DNA of 64,000 nt from assembly GCA_030847615.1 (NCBI GenBank), contig JAUMIR010000002.1, positions 193,361,809 through 193,425,808 on the forward strand, in the 5' to 3' direction. The DNA comes from Gambelia wislizenii (taxonomy: Eukaryota; Chordata; Lepidosauria; Squamata; Crotaphytidae). This document shows positions 44,398-55,122 of this stretch, piece after piece. Each line of letters starts with the position of its first letter. The stretch's first letter is position 1. A program made the translations under genes and the position numbers. The notes beneath the pieces were generated by a model that saw only the letters and a program-made list of their open reading frames with translations, did not search any database and was not told the origin of the DNA.

Positions 44398-45366
44398 TTA
44401 TTTTCCACGTACCTCCTCTTCCTCTGACTGTTCACCCTCTTCTTTCTGCAACTCTCCTCTTTCACCTTCTGCTTCTACTTCGTCATCTTCCTCATCTCTT
44501 TCTAAAGTTCTCCCTTCTGTTCCTTCTCCTTGAGGTTTTGATTCTTGAGTTTCCTTATTCCAGGATGTCAAATCTTTTTTGTATTTCTCAAGAAATTCTT
44601 CTATTTTATGTACAGATGTTATTCTAAAGTTTCTTTGTTTGAGTTTAAAGGAGACTCCCTCAATTTTCTCCCATTTATAACGGATTCTATTCTGTCTTAA
44701 TAGTTCTGTAAGATTTTTGTAGTCTCTTCTTTTCTTTAGGATCCTCATAGGAATATCCTTGAGGATGGAGATATCATTGCCCTCTATTTCAAATTGCTGT
44801 TCAAAATTTTTCTGCAGAAATAAGTCTCTAGTCTTCTTCCTTACAAAATATATGACGATGTCTCTAGGTAGACTTTTCTGTTTGGCAAATCTAGAGGGGA
44901 GTCTATAAATTTTGTCAATTTCCCACTCAAATTGAGTTTTAGTTTTCCCCATGAATTTAGCTAACTTTGGAATAAGATATTTATATAAGTCTTCTTCTGG
45001 TTGTTCTGTTAATCCTCTTATCTTTAAACAATTTTCTCTCCATTTCATCTCCTGGAGCGCTAAATCGTCCAATTCACGATCTCTGGATTCTTCCAGGGTG
45101 ACTGTTCTTTTCTCTATGTCATCTACTTTAGCTTCTATCGTATTCACTTTCTCCTTTAATTTTTTGGAGTCTTCTGATACTTTATCTATTGCTTCTCTAA
45201 TACTCTTCAGTTCTCTTTTCATCTCCTGTTTTAAGTCTATCTTCATCTCTCGCAATTCCTCTCTCATTAGTTTCAGTTCCTCTAAAATTGGATTTTGGTT
45301 GGGCTGGTTAGCATCAAGTGAGGGCCGTCTTGTCGTTTGAATTGTTGTTTGAGTTGTCTTTCTCAT
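44398..45366 (-). CDS. L1 ORF1 RNA-binding chaperone, 322 aa
   Basis: L1 ORF1 proteins form trimers, coat the L1 RNA and act as nucleic-acid chaperones. Residues about 30-105 are rich in Leu, Glu and Lys heptads (LKLMREELREMKIDLKQEM) and should form the trimer coiled coil. The RRM region begins near CLKIRGLTEQPEEDL, and RDIVIYFVRKKTRDLFLQ and RNRIRYKW mark the following RNA-binding parts. The last about 45 residues are strikingly acidic (EEDDEVEAEGERGE, SEEEEVRGK), which is unlike the basic ends usual in mammalian ORF1. ORF2 begins 61 bases downstream. Name and role come from family knowledge; motifs are seen in the sequence. Confidence 0.9.
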   Translation of the reverse strand: MRKTTQTTIQTTRRPSLDANQPNQNPILEELKLMREELREMKIDLKQEMKRELKSIREAIDKVSEDSKKLKEKVNTIEAKVDDIEKRTVTLEESRDRELDDLALQEMKWRENCLKIRGLTEQPEEDLYKYLIPKLAKFMGKTKTQFEWEIDKIYRLPSRFAKQKSLPRDIVIYFVRKKTRDLFLQKNFEQQFEIEGNDISILKDIPMRILKKRRDYKNLTELLRQNRIRYKWEKIEGVSFKLKQRNFRITSVHKIEEFLEKYKKDLTSWNKETQESKPQGEGTEGRTLERDEEDDEVEAEGERGELQKEEGEQSEEEEVRGK

Positions 45367-46535
45367 TTTGGTTTCCTTATTGGTCTGACTTCCCCTTCTT
45401 CGTATTATAGTTGTACTTTCTTTCCTCTAATAAGTATTATGACTTTAACTCCTCTTAATCTTTTACTTCTTTCCACTTTTCGTCTTGTCCCTTATTACCT
45501 CCTGGTTTTTGTTTTTTGTTTTGGTTTTTTTTTTTTTTTTGTTTAAACCTTGGTTCTTCTTTTTCTCTCGCTGTCTTTGTTTTATTTATTTATTTATTTA
45601 CTCCCCCCTCTTTAATACTCAGACAAACCCATAAAGTTCATTTTCCTTTTAGGCAACTGTTAAAACAGATGCTTATTTGATTACGTCTACTCTATCAAAA
45701 AATCCACAGTTTGATCATATATTAACAATAGCGTATTGCCTCTAATAGAGATGTATATGTATATATATATATATATATTACAAAGAAAGTTCTAAGAGAG
45801 CAATGTTCTAAGTAAACAAACTAGGTAGGATATACAAAGTCTATAAGTAGTGTTTGTAATGTAAATAATGTGTATATCTATATGTATATTTGATCAATTA
45901 TCAGTTATCGTTAATCATCTATATATCTATATAACTATTGAAGCAATTATCCTTCACTATCAATTGAGTTTCTATCCAAGGAAATTAATTGAATTACTTG
46001 TAAAATACAATCGTTTATATTTAAATCCTCATAGCAGTAATCCAAAAAAAAAAAAAAAAACCAGGAAAGAAAAGAGAGTTGGGGGGGAAAGGAACCAGTT
46101 TACCCAAATTATTCAGTAGTGATATATTAATCTAATACAGAAAGAACTTAATGTCAGAACTTAACTAGTCTTCCCAAAGTCCGTGAAATTATTTAAGAGT
46201 CCTCTTTTAAAACACAGTTTTAGTCCTTTGTTCCTTTCCTTTATTAGCACTATGTAAAACTTCTTAATTATGTAGCACACTGTATACTTTGTGTTGCTCA
46301 CCCCTTTACTCTTGTCAGTGTCACAAGTATGTCCTTCAGATCCTCTTTGCAGATATTTAGGTATTAGTTGTCTTCAAGTCTGTTAACTGTCCCTTTATTC
46401 CTTTTCTCCTTATTCCTTTTCTCCTTAATTATTTATTTCCTCCATTTCCCTCCTCGTGCTTTCGTTGCGTCTAACTTCCCGTCGTTGCACTTCTGCCTCC
46501 GGTCCTTTCTAGTCTCGTATCCTCTTATGATTGCC
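45367..46535 (-). promoter_or_regulatory. L1 5' UTR with presumed internal promoter
   Basis: The 1.17 kb before ORF1 contains no long frame. The outermost 90 bases carry several CpGs (CGTTGCGTC, CCGTCGTTGC on the plus strand). Internally there are a T run at 45527-45540, TTTA units near 45583, an AT run at 45755-45779 and an A run near 46045. L1 5' UTRs normally hold the promoter; no specific factor site is claimed. Confidence 0.6.
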
Positions 46536-46550
46536 TAGAACACTTGTTTC
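46536..46550. repeat. L1 target-site duplication, 5' side
   Basis: TAGAACACTTGTTTC, identical to 40086-40100. Confidence 0.95.
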
Positions 46551-47119
46551 ATGTGTCACAGAAATCAGGGATGTGGGAAAAGGAGCCCTGTTCCAAGTTG
46601 ACAGGTACAGGGGAAGAGATCTGTTCTGAGCACTTCCTGGCACGATCAGGAGGGACATCCAGATAAATGGCACTCTTCCCCCTCCCCTGGGTTACTTGTA
46701 ATTTTTGTATTTTTGGTGTTTTGATTTTATTTTTGAGAGTTGGGGGGGTATTTGCAAATTTGCCACGTGCCTGTTCTTGCATTTATGACCAGCCAGCTTG
46801 GGGAGAGGGAGGACGTTCCTGCCGTGGAATTAAGGTAAGTGTGAGAACATTTTTCCTTTATTCTGCAGCAGGAATGGGATTGGGGCTTGCAGGGCAGAAA
46901 TGGGTCATTTGGCCCCATCTGAAAAAGTCCTCTGAGTCCCTCCACAGTGCAAACCTTTTTCTTTGAGACTGGTAACTATCACCCTTCAACCCGACTTCTC
47001 TCTATCCAACCTTTCAGCCTTTTTTCTTCAATAGCCTTGTATGGTTCTTAAGAGTGTATGTTCTTGTAAAATAGTTTATCTCATGTTAATTTGAATAAAA
47101 TACTTTGTTCAATTTCAAC

Positions 47120-47398
47120 TGGTGTAGTAAAATAGTGTCCCTTATATAAAATGGTGAAGAGCAAGGTTGGTTGAATCCGTGGATAAAGAATCCATGGGTA
47201 AGGAGGGCCAACTGTTTTATATACTGTATTCACTCCAGGAATACAGTATATTTTCTAGGTCCTCCAAGGCAACTCTATAGTATTTTAAACCAGAACTCCC
47301 ATTATTTTCAGTGGGGTTCATTGTTATCCACAATTTTCAGTATCCACAGACACCCCCCCCCCAAGAACCAATCCCCAGTGGAAATGGGGGTCCTACTG
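47120..47398. mobile_element. TA-flanked repeat fragments
   Basis: The phrases GTCCCTTATATAAAATGG, GAATCCGTGGATAAAG, GGAGGGCCAACTG and later CTCCAAGGCAACTCTATAG, TTTTAAACCAGAACTCCCAT and CCCCAGTGGAAATGG end in CCTACTG followed by TA. Probably two adjacent or nested copies. The second half matches the element at 49520. Confidence 0.55.
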
Positions 47399-47403
47399 TA
47401 TTT

Positions 47404-49517
47404 TTAAAGAAGAAAACTGTTAGAAAATGTGTTTAAAAGCCTTGCCAAACAACGTTAAAAGCACATATGGGATCATAACCTCAGCATGTATTAACATGAT
47501 TCCAGCATCTAACATCCCAGTTTGCAAATAGAAAAATTATCCAGTTCTGCAGATATGGTTTGGACCAGGCCTTTCACCCTCATTGGAGCACATCAGCTGA
47601 ATATGTTACAGATCAGCTGTGGAAGTCAGGTGTCTACATACACATTTTACTGGATTTTTAAAAACAGAAATTGCAGTTTCTTAGTTTTGCATGTACTCCT
47701 GATTTTTCCATTTCTAGCCACGTTGTATTTTTAAAAAGAGAAAGAAAAAGATCAATATTCACAGATGGCCATGCCCTCTTAAGTTCCTATCGTGATGTGC
47801 AGCTACAACATCAAATCATACTATAGTAGTTGTAGTTGGTTTCAGTTTTTATTCACAGAGGGAGCAGCTTTTCTAGCAAATTACCTCTAAAATTACTGTA
47901 TCAAATCAGCATAGAAGGTGTACTACAATGCCAAAAACTAAATTAATGGAAGGCACTATACAAAGTCAACATTTTATTACAACTTCATAATATTTACATT
48001 AAATTTCAATTTTAAAAAAATAACATTTTCAGATACCCAAACATAAGCCCATTTCTTTTCGTTCTGGCTTGGATAGCTCCATGATTGCCAAATAATTATC
48101 TGGCATTGTAGTGAACAGCGATTGCTAACTCTGCTTGACTTAAATACATGCTTATGGTGTGTACAATACTGTTTCTCATTGCAATAATGCATGGAATATC
48201 TAAATTTTTCCACTCACATTTGACTTCTGCATAGACAAGATGATCTTCCAGTGAATATCAAACCATGACAAATTGACATACATGTTCTTTGGTCATTATA
48301 CAATTAATAACATCTGGGTAATTTGTAGATTTATAATTAAACAATGATGGAGAAGAGAGGGCACTAAAATAGTTCACTGGTTATTATTCTAACAAAAAAA
48401 GAATTATATTTACTTAACTGTGATAATTTCTGTTAGTTATGGAAATAGCAATATTGTGAGTAATTAAAACTCATAAAAATGGATGAGGATCATTTGAATT
48501 TGATACAAACTAATGTAATCAGTTAGGTTAACTAACAGGTTAAGGCTGTCATATACTGCCCATGGTGCCTCCAAGGGGGTCCTACCATACCCTTGCCAGC
48601 AACATCATCTTCTCTTCACTCCTTGACCACTGCTTTTCAAAGGGTCTGCCAGTGAAACTTGGAAGTTAGCTCACTGCTTTGTAACATTTGTGACCTTCCT
48701 TGTCTAATGAATCACCAGGGCTCCTTGCAATTTTTTTATTAATTATGAATGCTAGAGAGAATGCTGAGTTGTAAATTATTATTAATAATTTATTGATTAA
48801 GAATGCAAAGAAAGGCTTTCTCAAAACCTATTATTTGGAAAGGCAGGGGTTCTTTGGAGGAGAATGAGTCCTAAGGAGCTTATCACACAAGGCCCTTCTT
48901 CCGCTACAATAGTCTTATCGGTAAAAATACTGTTCAATTTGGATTGCTCTATTTTCTTGCGCACCTTCAAAAACATTCCAGGATTAGTGTGTTTGGACTG
49001 AAACCTTATCAAACACAGGACTGCCCTCATACTACCTCCTCCAAGACATTACCCCTTCCCCTTTTCATTGTTTGGCAAACATGCACAAATAGATCCCCCC
49101 CGCCCCTGAATTATAAATGAAAACAGCCCTACCTTTAAATGCTTTTTAAAACTGTAAGACTAGTTTGCCTTTTCTGCTTACATTTCCAGGTGTGTGTGTG
49201 GGGAGGGAGGGCATTAGCACACCATAGCATCTAGTGTTGAAGTGACAGAGGGACTCCAGAATGGGGCTGGAAAAGGCGCTGGGGGGGCAGTGAGCAAAGT
49301 TTTGGCTTCTCTGACAAGCCCTGGGAGTGGTCATTTGGCAATTTAGTTTAAAACTTTCTCAGTTATTCTGCCAACTGAAAGGAAATCTAATTGAAATGTG
49401 CACTCAGGGCCAGTTTAAGGAATTTTGGGGCCCCCTACAATACTTTATTTTGGGGGCCCCATATGTTTATCTCAGGTCATTGTAACCTAACCTATTCACT
49501 GTACAGGATGTTCAGAT
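47404..49517. other. Intergenic DNA, no gene recognised
   Basis: AT-rich DNA without exon-like structure. At 48877-48900 GAGCTTATCACACAAGG resembles the end of the foldback element at 31280, but no partner end was found nearby. Confidence 0.5.
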
Positions 49518-49519
49518 TA

Positions 49520-49765
49520 CAGTAGGACCCCCGTATCCATGGACAAAAAACATGGATAAAAAACATTCTTCCTAGAAATCCATGAGACACAAAACATTCT
49601 TCCTAGAAAATATGTCCTCCCTAGCCGTTTTCTAGCCCCTCCAAGGCAACTCTATGGTATTTTAAACCAGAAGTCCCATTATTTTCAATGGCGTTCACTA
49701 TTATCCATGGTTTTCAGAATCCACCCCCCCCGAACCAATCCCCAGTGGATAAGAGGGGCCTACTG
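49520..49765. mobile_element. TA-flanked pogo/Tigger-like element, 246 bp
   Basis: CAGTAGGACCCCCGTATCCA on the left and GGATAAGAGGGGCCTACTG on the right are inverse ends, with TA on both sides (49518-49519 and 49766-49767). Confidence 0.75.
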
Positions 49766-49867
49766 TATTACATAATTTGCCACCAATAATTTAGTTTAAA
49801 AACTGTATTATAAGCACTAACATAATATTTTTTGCTTATTAGCAATTAACATAATGGTGTAGATTTC

Positions 49868-50520
49868 CTCAAAGAAAAGAAATAGTGGACTACAGGCTGA
49901 ACATGAGTTAGCAGTGCGATGCAGCAACAAAAAATGCCAATGTGATTCTAGGCTGCATTAATAGGAGTAGTGTCTAGATCAAGGGAAGTACTGTAATAGT
50001 ATCACTCCATTCTGCTTTGGTCAGACCTCACATGGAATACTGTTTCCAGTTCTGGGCAAAACAATTCAAGAAAGTTACTTAGAAGGATGGTGGGAGGTCT
50101 GAAAGCCATTACGCCCTATGAGGAACGACTTAGGGAGCTGGGTATGCTTAGCCTGGATAAAAGAAAGTTGAGAGGTGACATGATAGCCATGTTTAAATAT
50201 TTGAAGGGATGTCATGCTGCGGAAGGAGCAAGCTAGTTTTCGGCTGCTCCAGAGACTAGAACACAAAGCCATGGGTTCAAACTACAGGAAAAGAGATTCC
50301 ACCTGAATATTAGGAAGAACCTCCTGAAAGAAAGAGCTGTTCGGAAGTGGAATATACTGCTGCCTTGGAGTGTGGTGAAGTCTCCTTCTTGGGTTTTTTT
50401 TAAACATAGGTTGAATGGCCATCTGTCAGGAATGCTTGGATTGTGTGTTCCTGCAGGGCAGAAGCCGATCGGATGGGATGGCTGTTGGGGTCCCTTTCAG
50501 CCCTATGATTCTAGGCTGAA
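49868..50520 (+). mobile_element. CR1 3' fragment, plus strand, diverged
   Basis: It carries AACATGAGTTAGCAGTGCGA, AATACTGTTTCCAGTTCTGG, GAGGAACGACTTAGGGAGCT, AGAGGTGACATGATAGCC and the terminus CCCTATGATTCTAGG. These are in the order found in the CR1 at 50683-52530 on the other strand. Frame is lost. Confidence 0.8.
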
Positions 50521-50626
50521 TTCAGAGCCTGGGAAAGTTACTCTTGGATTACACCTCCCAGAATCCCCCTGCCAGCACCCTTCTCAAGGTCTGGTTGCAT
50601 TGTTCCTTTTCCAGCATTCTCTAGCC

Positions 50627-50682
50627 CAGAGGTTCTTAACTTGGGGTCCACAATGTCCTCACAGGGGGTCCACAAAGGCTGA
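50627..50682. mobile_element. Truncated hAT-like element end
   Basis: CAGAGGTTCTTAACTTGGGG followed by CTCACAGGGGGTCCACAAAG matches the first part of the element at 912-1297. It stops abruptly where CR1 sequence starts. Confidence 0.65.
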
Positions 50683-52530
50683 AAACAAGCCTGCTCCATC
50701 CTCAGCGTGACACCCCTTCAAATACTTAAACAGGGCTATCATATCGCCTCTTAACCGTCTTTTTTCCAGGCTAAACATACCCAGCTCCCTAAGTCTCTCC
50801 TCATAAGGCATGGTTTCCAGACATTTCATCATTTTAGTTGCCCTTCTCTGGACATGCTCCAATTTGTCAATATCCTTTTTGAATTGTGGTGCCCAGAACT
50901 GGGACACAGTATTCTAGGTGAGGTCTGACCAAGGCAGAATAGAGCAGCACTATTACTTCCCTTGATCTAGACACTATACTTCTATTGATACAGCCCAAAA
51001 TCGCATTGGCCTTTTTAGCTGCCGCATCACACTGTTGACTCATGTTCAACTTGTGGTCTACTAGGACTCCTAGATCCCTTTCGCACGTAGTCTCGTTCAG
51101 CCAGATCTCTCCCATTATATATCTATGCATTTCATTTTTCCGCCCTAAGTGCAGTACCTTACATTTCTCCATGTTGAATTTCATTTTGTTAGCTTTGGCC
51201 CAGCTCTCCAGTCTATCCAGGTCATTCTGAATTTTGATCCTGTCCTCTAGGGTATTAGCTACTCCTCCTAATTTGGTGTCATCTGCAAATTTGATAAGTA
51301 TGCCCCTAATTCCCTCATCCAAGTCATTGATAAAGATGTTGAATAGCACTGGGCCCAGGACAGAACCCTGTGGCACCCCACTGGTCACATCTTTCCAAGA
51401 TGAAGAGGAGCCACTGCTGAGCACCCTTTGGGTTCGGCCGGTCAACCAGTTACAAATCCATTGAACAGTTAACTTGTCTAGCCCACTTTTTACAAGCTTG
51501 TTTGCAATAATGTCATGGGGAACCTTGTCAAAGGCCTTACTGAAATCAAGGTATGCGATGTCCACAGCATTCCCTTCATCTACCAAGCTGGTAACTTTAT
51601 CAAAAAAAGAGATCAGATTAGTCTGGCATGACTTGTTTCTCTGAAACCAATGTTGACTTTTTGTTATTATGGCATTACCTTCTAAATGTTCACAGACTCT
51701 CTGTTTAATGATCTGCTCTAGTATCTTCCCTGGTATTGATGTCAGACTTACTGGACGATAATTGTTGGGATCCTCTTTTTTCCCCTTTTTGAAGATGGGG
51801 ACAACGTTTGCCCTCCTCCAGTCTGCTGGGACTTCTCCTGTTCTCCATGAATTCTCAAAGATTATTGCCAATGGCTCTGAGATCACATTTGCCAGCTCTT
51901 TTAATACTCTTGGATGTAGTTCATCTGGTCCTGGAGATTTAAATTCATTTAGATTAAGAAGGTATTCCTGTACTACCTCTTTGCTTATTCTGAGCTGGAT
52001 TTCCCCTGTTGTGTCCTCTGTTCCATTCTCCTCAGGTTGGTCCCCCTTTTCTTTTTCTGAAAACACTGAGGCAAAGAAGGTGTTGAGTAATTCTGCCTTT
52101 TCTCTGTCCCCTGTTAGCATTTTGCCATCTTCTCCGCGTAGTGGCCCTATCATTTCCTTCTTCCTCCTTTTGCTGCGGACATACCCAAAAACCCCCTTTT
52201 TATTGTTCTTAACCTCCCTAGCAAGCCTGAGCTCATTCTGCGCTTTAGCTTTTCTGACTTTACTCCTACACGTGTTCGCTATCTGTTTGAATTCTTCTTT
52301 GGTGATTTCCCCCTTTTTCCATTTCCTATACATGTTCCGTTTAAAACGTAGCTCCACTGAAAGTTCTTTAGTCATCCATCCTGGTTTCTTGAGACACCTC
52401 CCATTTTTCTTCCTCAATGGTACTGTTTGAAATTGTGCCTTCACTATCTCCCTTTTGAGAAAGTCCCATCCGTCTTGAGGTCTCTTCTCTTTTAGTATTC
52501 CTGACCATGGGATCACCCCCAGTGTTTCCC
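50683..52530 (-). mobile_element. CR1: 5'-truncated CR1 LINE, with RT
   Basis: The element spans the RT and C-terminal part of CR1 ORF2 and lacks the endonuclease domain. Its 3' end breaks at about 50683 against a hAT fragment, so the usual CR1 terminal repeat is missing. It abuts inverted LTR sequence at about 52530. Confidence 0.9.
50690..52516 (-). pseudogene. CR1 ORF2 fragment (reverse transcriptase), frameshifted near its 3' end
   Basis: The open part (52516-50867, 549 codons) shows SPGPDELHPRVLKEL, VVPIFKKGKKEDPNNYRPVS, YLDFSKAFDKVPH, GVPQGSVLGPVLF and FADDTKLGG, the full order of a CR1-type RT with its catalytic Asp pair. It opens inside the region before the RT, so the initiating Met at 52514 is not the native start. 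Near 50900-50870 the frame is lost and continues in another frame with [20 protein letters not shown]. An APE-type endonuclease would normally precede it and is absent, so it cannot act alone. Confidence 0.88.
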
Positions 52531-53130
52531 TGAGTTGTTATGACAAAGCCTGGATGGCTGGCTTTCTCACAGATTGGACAAAAGGGTCTGGAATGAGCTG
52601 ATTGCCTTAGCTCTGAATAGGCAAACCATTGATGGGATTTGCGTCAACCTCTTAATGTTTGGTCAGGTATGGTGTATAGGAAAGATTTCTGTAGGGTATG
52701 GATTAGGGTTAGGGTTAGGGTATTTCTGTAGGGTATGGGTCAAGGCATGGTCGCCGATTGCATGTTTGAAAGGATTAGCATAGACCCATTAACAACTGGG
52801 TTTTCCGCATAATCCTATCTGGGTTTTTCTATTATTCTGGACATGTCTCATGTCATTGTGACCTTGACTGTCCTCCAGTCAGCTTGACCCCAAACAGTGT
52901 CCAGTCAATTGGCCCTGAAAAGTGTCCACTATGCGCAGTTATGAAATAGGGGTGGTACGGTATGCTAACATCCACCCCCCATGGAACCCATGTAACAAAG
53001 TCACATGGTTTCATTTCTCTACAACGGGGCAACAAGCCCACTATTGAATTACATGACCAAGACACAGGGTTGCAAGGAAATGACATGTTGGGTAGGAAGA
53101 AAAGGGTATGAGATTGCTACAATTCCATCC
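52530..53130 (-). mobile_element. Inverted partial copy of the LTR (U3 part)
   Basis: On the minus strand the order GTGTCTTGGTCATG, GAAACCATGTGAC, TTTCATAACTGCGC, GGTCACAATGACATGAGAC and ATGCTAATCCTTTC matches the LTR at 53905. The TATA and AATAAA part is missing and CR1 sequence stands in its place. A short TTAGGG-like array (52702-52720) arose inside it. Confidence 0.6.
52702..52720 (+). repeat. Short TTAGGG-like array
   Basis: Three TTAGGG units inside LTR-derived sequence; neighbouring GTAGGGTATG units suggest local expansion. Confidence 0.85.
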
Positions 53131-53246
53131 ATCCTAGAAAAAGGATAGTAACTAGTACCATTCTTATCTGCAGTTCAAGGTTGATCAACTGAATTGGCAT
53201 GCACAATTAGCATTGGTAGGGTTGGCTTTTAAAAATATTATATGTA

Positions 53247-53460
53247 CAGTTGTCCCTTCATATTCGCTGGGGTTTGGTTCCAGGACCCCCTGTGGATACT
53301 CTCCCCCCCCCTCTCTCTCTCTCCCTCCCTCCCTCCCTCCCTCCCTCCCTCCCTCCCCCTCTCTCTCTCTCTCTCTCTCCACATACACACCCAGTATATA
53401 GAATACAGTATATAGAACACTTGGCCCTCCTTATCCATGAATTCTTTATCCACAGAGTCA
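53247..53460. mobile_element. TA-flanked pogo/Tigger-like element with CT/CCCT microsatellite
   Basis: It starts TA-CAGTTGTCCCTTCATATTC, continues GGTTTGGTTCCAGGACCCCC, and ends near TTATCCACAGAGTCAACC. The 100 bases to its left are the inverse of those to the right of the element at 32743. Confidence 0.6.
53299..53380 (+). repeat. Pyrimidine microsatellite (CT)n, (CCCT)n
   Basis: A compound CT, CCCT and CT run of about 80 bases on the plus strand. Confidence 0.95.
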
Positions 53461-53790
53461 ACCAACCCCTCTCTCCCCTCAGCACCCCTGAATTATTTCA
53501 GACACTGGGGTGGGGGGTGAGGGACGTCTCCTTCAAGAGACCCCTTGGATTGCTGTTGTCAAGATACACCGGGACTGTTAATTTCGGGCATGGGGGGGAT
53601 GCCTTTCTCCTCACCCAATGCACAGCTGCTTGTGTTGTGTCATGCCATGTATTTATTGTTGCTTCCAATTGCGGGAACATTGTGCTGTTTTGCCATTTAA
53701 CACTTACTGGAACTCTGTGTACAGTTTTGCTATTGTGTTGTACAGTTTTGCCATTTAACATTATTGCCACTCCAAATGTTGGAGAACCAC

Positions 53791-53791
53791 T

Positions 53792-53825
<34 letters not shown>
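53791..53825 (+). repeat. (GATA)n(GA)n microsatellite
   Basis: GATA units are followed directly by GA units. Confidence 0.95.
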
Positions 53826-53904
53826 CATACCTTTCTCTCTCTCTTTTTCTCTTTGCCCACATTTTTATATACCCCTTTTGAAACCCTTACCCCATAGCAA
53901 CCTT

Positions 53905-55016
53905 TTTGTTAACCTTTTTTGTTAAGTCACTACCCTTTGTCCAGATTGATGGAACTGTGGCAATCTCACCTTTATTCCTCCTACCCAATGTAGTATTCCT
54001 TCATAACCCCATGTCTTGGTCACTCAGTCTAATGGCAAAAATGAAACCATGTTATTTTGCCACATGGGTTCTATTGGGGGGGGGATGTTTGCATGCCCTA
54101 CTCTTCCTCCCCACAAGATTCCATAATTGGACATATTGGACACTTTTCGGGCTCACATTGGCTATAAAGTTAGGCAGACTGGAGGGCAGTCAAAGGTCAC
54201 AATGACCTGAGACATGTCTAGAAATATAATGGTGGGAAAGCCCAAGTTAGGATTAGATGGAAATCCCCCATAATGGGTTTATGCTAATAACCCAGTAATT
54301 AATGAGTATATGCTAATCCTTTCTCTCAGCCCTGGGCATTTCAAGCAATAATTCAATCATGCAAACAGGCGACCTTTCCTCAATCCATACCCTATGGAAA
54401 TCTCTCCTCACACCCCCTCCTGTCCAATCTTATGAGGTTGTCACAAGACAATCAGTGTTTAGCATTGCCTTGAACTAAAGTAATCAGTTGAGTTTCAGCT
54501 TCTTTTGTCTATCCCGTGGGAAAGCCATCCAGGCTTTGTTATAATCAGCATACTGCTCCAAGGCATGAAATAGGTTATAAATATCATAGATCCAACCCTA
54601 GCTAAGTGTGTCACAGCTGAGGTGTGATACCACCAGACCTTGTCATTCTCTTCTTTGCTGTGCCACCCTCAGATGCCGGTCTGAGTATCTTCACTGCACA
54701 GAACTTGCTTCTCCTCAAGACTGGTAACTATCACCCTGTCTTCCCAGACCCCACTCTCTATCCAACCTTTCTGCCTTACCCTGCTATAGCTTTGTATGGC
54801 ATATAAGAATGTATGCTGTATATGTTAGTTTACTTTCTGTATTATTCCAATAAAATACTTTATTTTACTTTAACTGGAGCCTTCTCTACAGTTAATACTG
54901 GTATATATAGGTGGAAAAATCCCTGAAGTTACCCTTCTCTTGCAGGCTTCATATCTGAGCTAATACTTCCCCCAAGTATTAAGGGAGATTTTGACATCAC
55001 GGGTGAGACTCTAACA
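53905..55016 (+). mobile_element. Retroviral-type LTR copy with primer-binding-site-like sequence
   Basis: The LTR has TATAAATA at 54576-54583 and AATAAA at 54849-54854, about 270 bases apart, as U3-R boundaries would need. Downstream, TGACATCACGGGTGAGACTC at 54992 is in primer-binding-site position and resembles the 3' end complement of a tRNA-Ser type. No gag, pol or env frame follows. The exact U3 start is not resolved. Confidence 0.6.
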
Positions 55017-55122
55017 CATCCCCCTTCTCTTAGGGTAAAACTGACAGTTTTATTTTGAAGTAGTTTTATTAAATAAATGGAAAGGAGTGTTGATGTTATC
55101 CATTTGTTCCAAATTCCACTTA

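Larger units (their letters stand above)
40101..46535 (-). mobile_element. L1: Full-length L1 retrotransposon, 6435 bp, both ORFs open
   Basis: On the minus strand the order is a 5' UTR of about 1.17 kb (46535-45367), ORF1, a 60-base spacer, ORF2, a 3' UTR (40577-40113) and a short A-rich tail. A perfect 15-bp duplication encloses it. The first 90 bases are CpG-bearing while the rest is AT-rich. Neither ORF has a stop or frameshift. Intact ORFs and a perfect duplication point to a recent insertion by a potentially autonomous copy. Confidence 0.95.
39968..46920. mobile_element. TIR element X, interrupted by a full-length L1
   Basis: The ends AGATGGGGTCAAT and ATTTGGCCCCATCT are inverse repeats. 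Without the L1 and one duplicated 15-mer the element is about 0.5 kb. Its right part shares CATCCAGRTAAAT, GGGTTACTTG and an inverse TTAAGGTAAGTGTGAGAA with the element at 62251-63210. Target duplication was not resolved. Confidence 0.55.
39820..47118 (+). mobile_element. Retroviral-type LTR copy, split by two later insertions
   Basis: The LTR pieces are 39820-39967 and 46921-47118. They hold TATAAATA at 39849 and AATAAA at 47094, in the same order as the LTRs at 53.9 and 57.4 kb. Everything between is the element at 39968-46920 with the L1 inside. The U3 start is missing, probably lost at the CR1 junction. No retroviral coding sequence is attached. Confidence 0.6.

Noticed and set aside
51762..52430. 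222-aa plus-strand ORF
   Set aside because: It is the antisense shadow of the CR1 reverse transcriptase frame.
52702..52720. Interstitial telomere (TTAGGG) array
   Set aside because: Only three units, and they lie inside an LTR-derived GTAGGGTATG context, so local expansion is the simpler explanation.
53250..53801. 183-aa ORF
   Set aside because: It is driven by the CT/CCCT microsatellite and TA-flanked repeat; no conserved domain.
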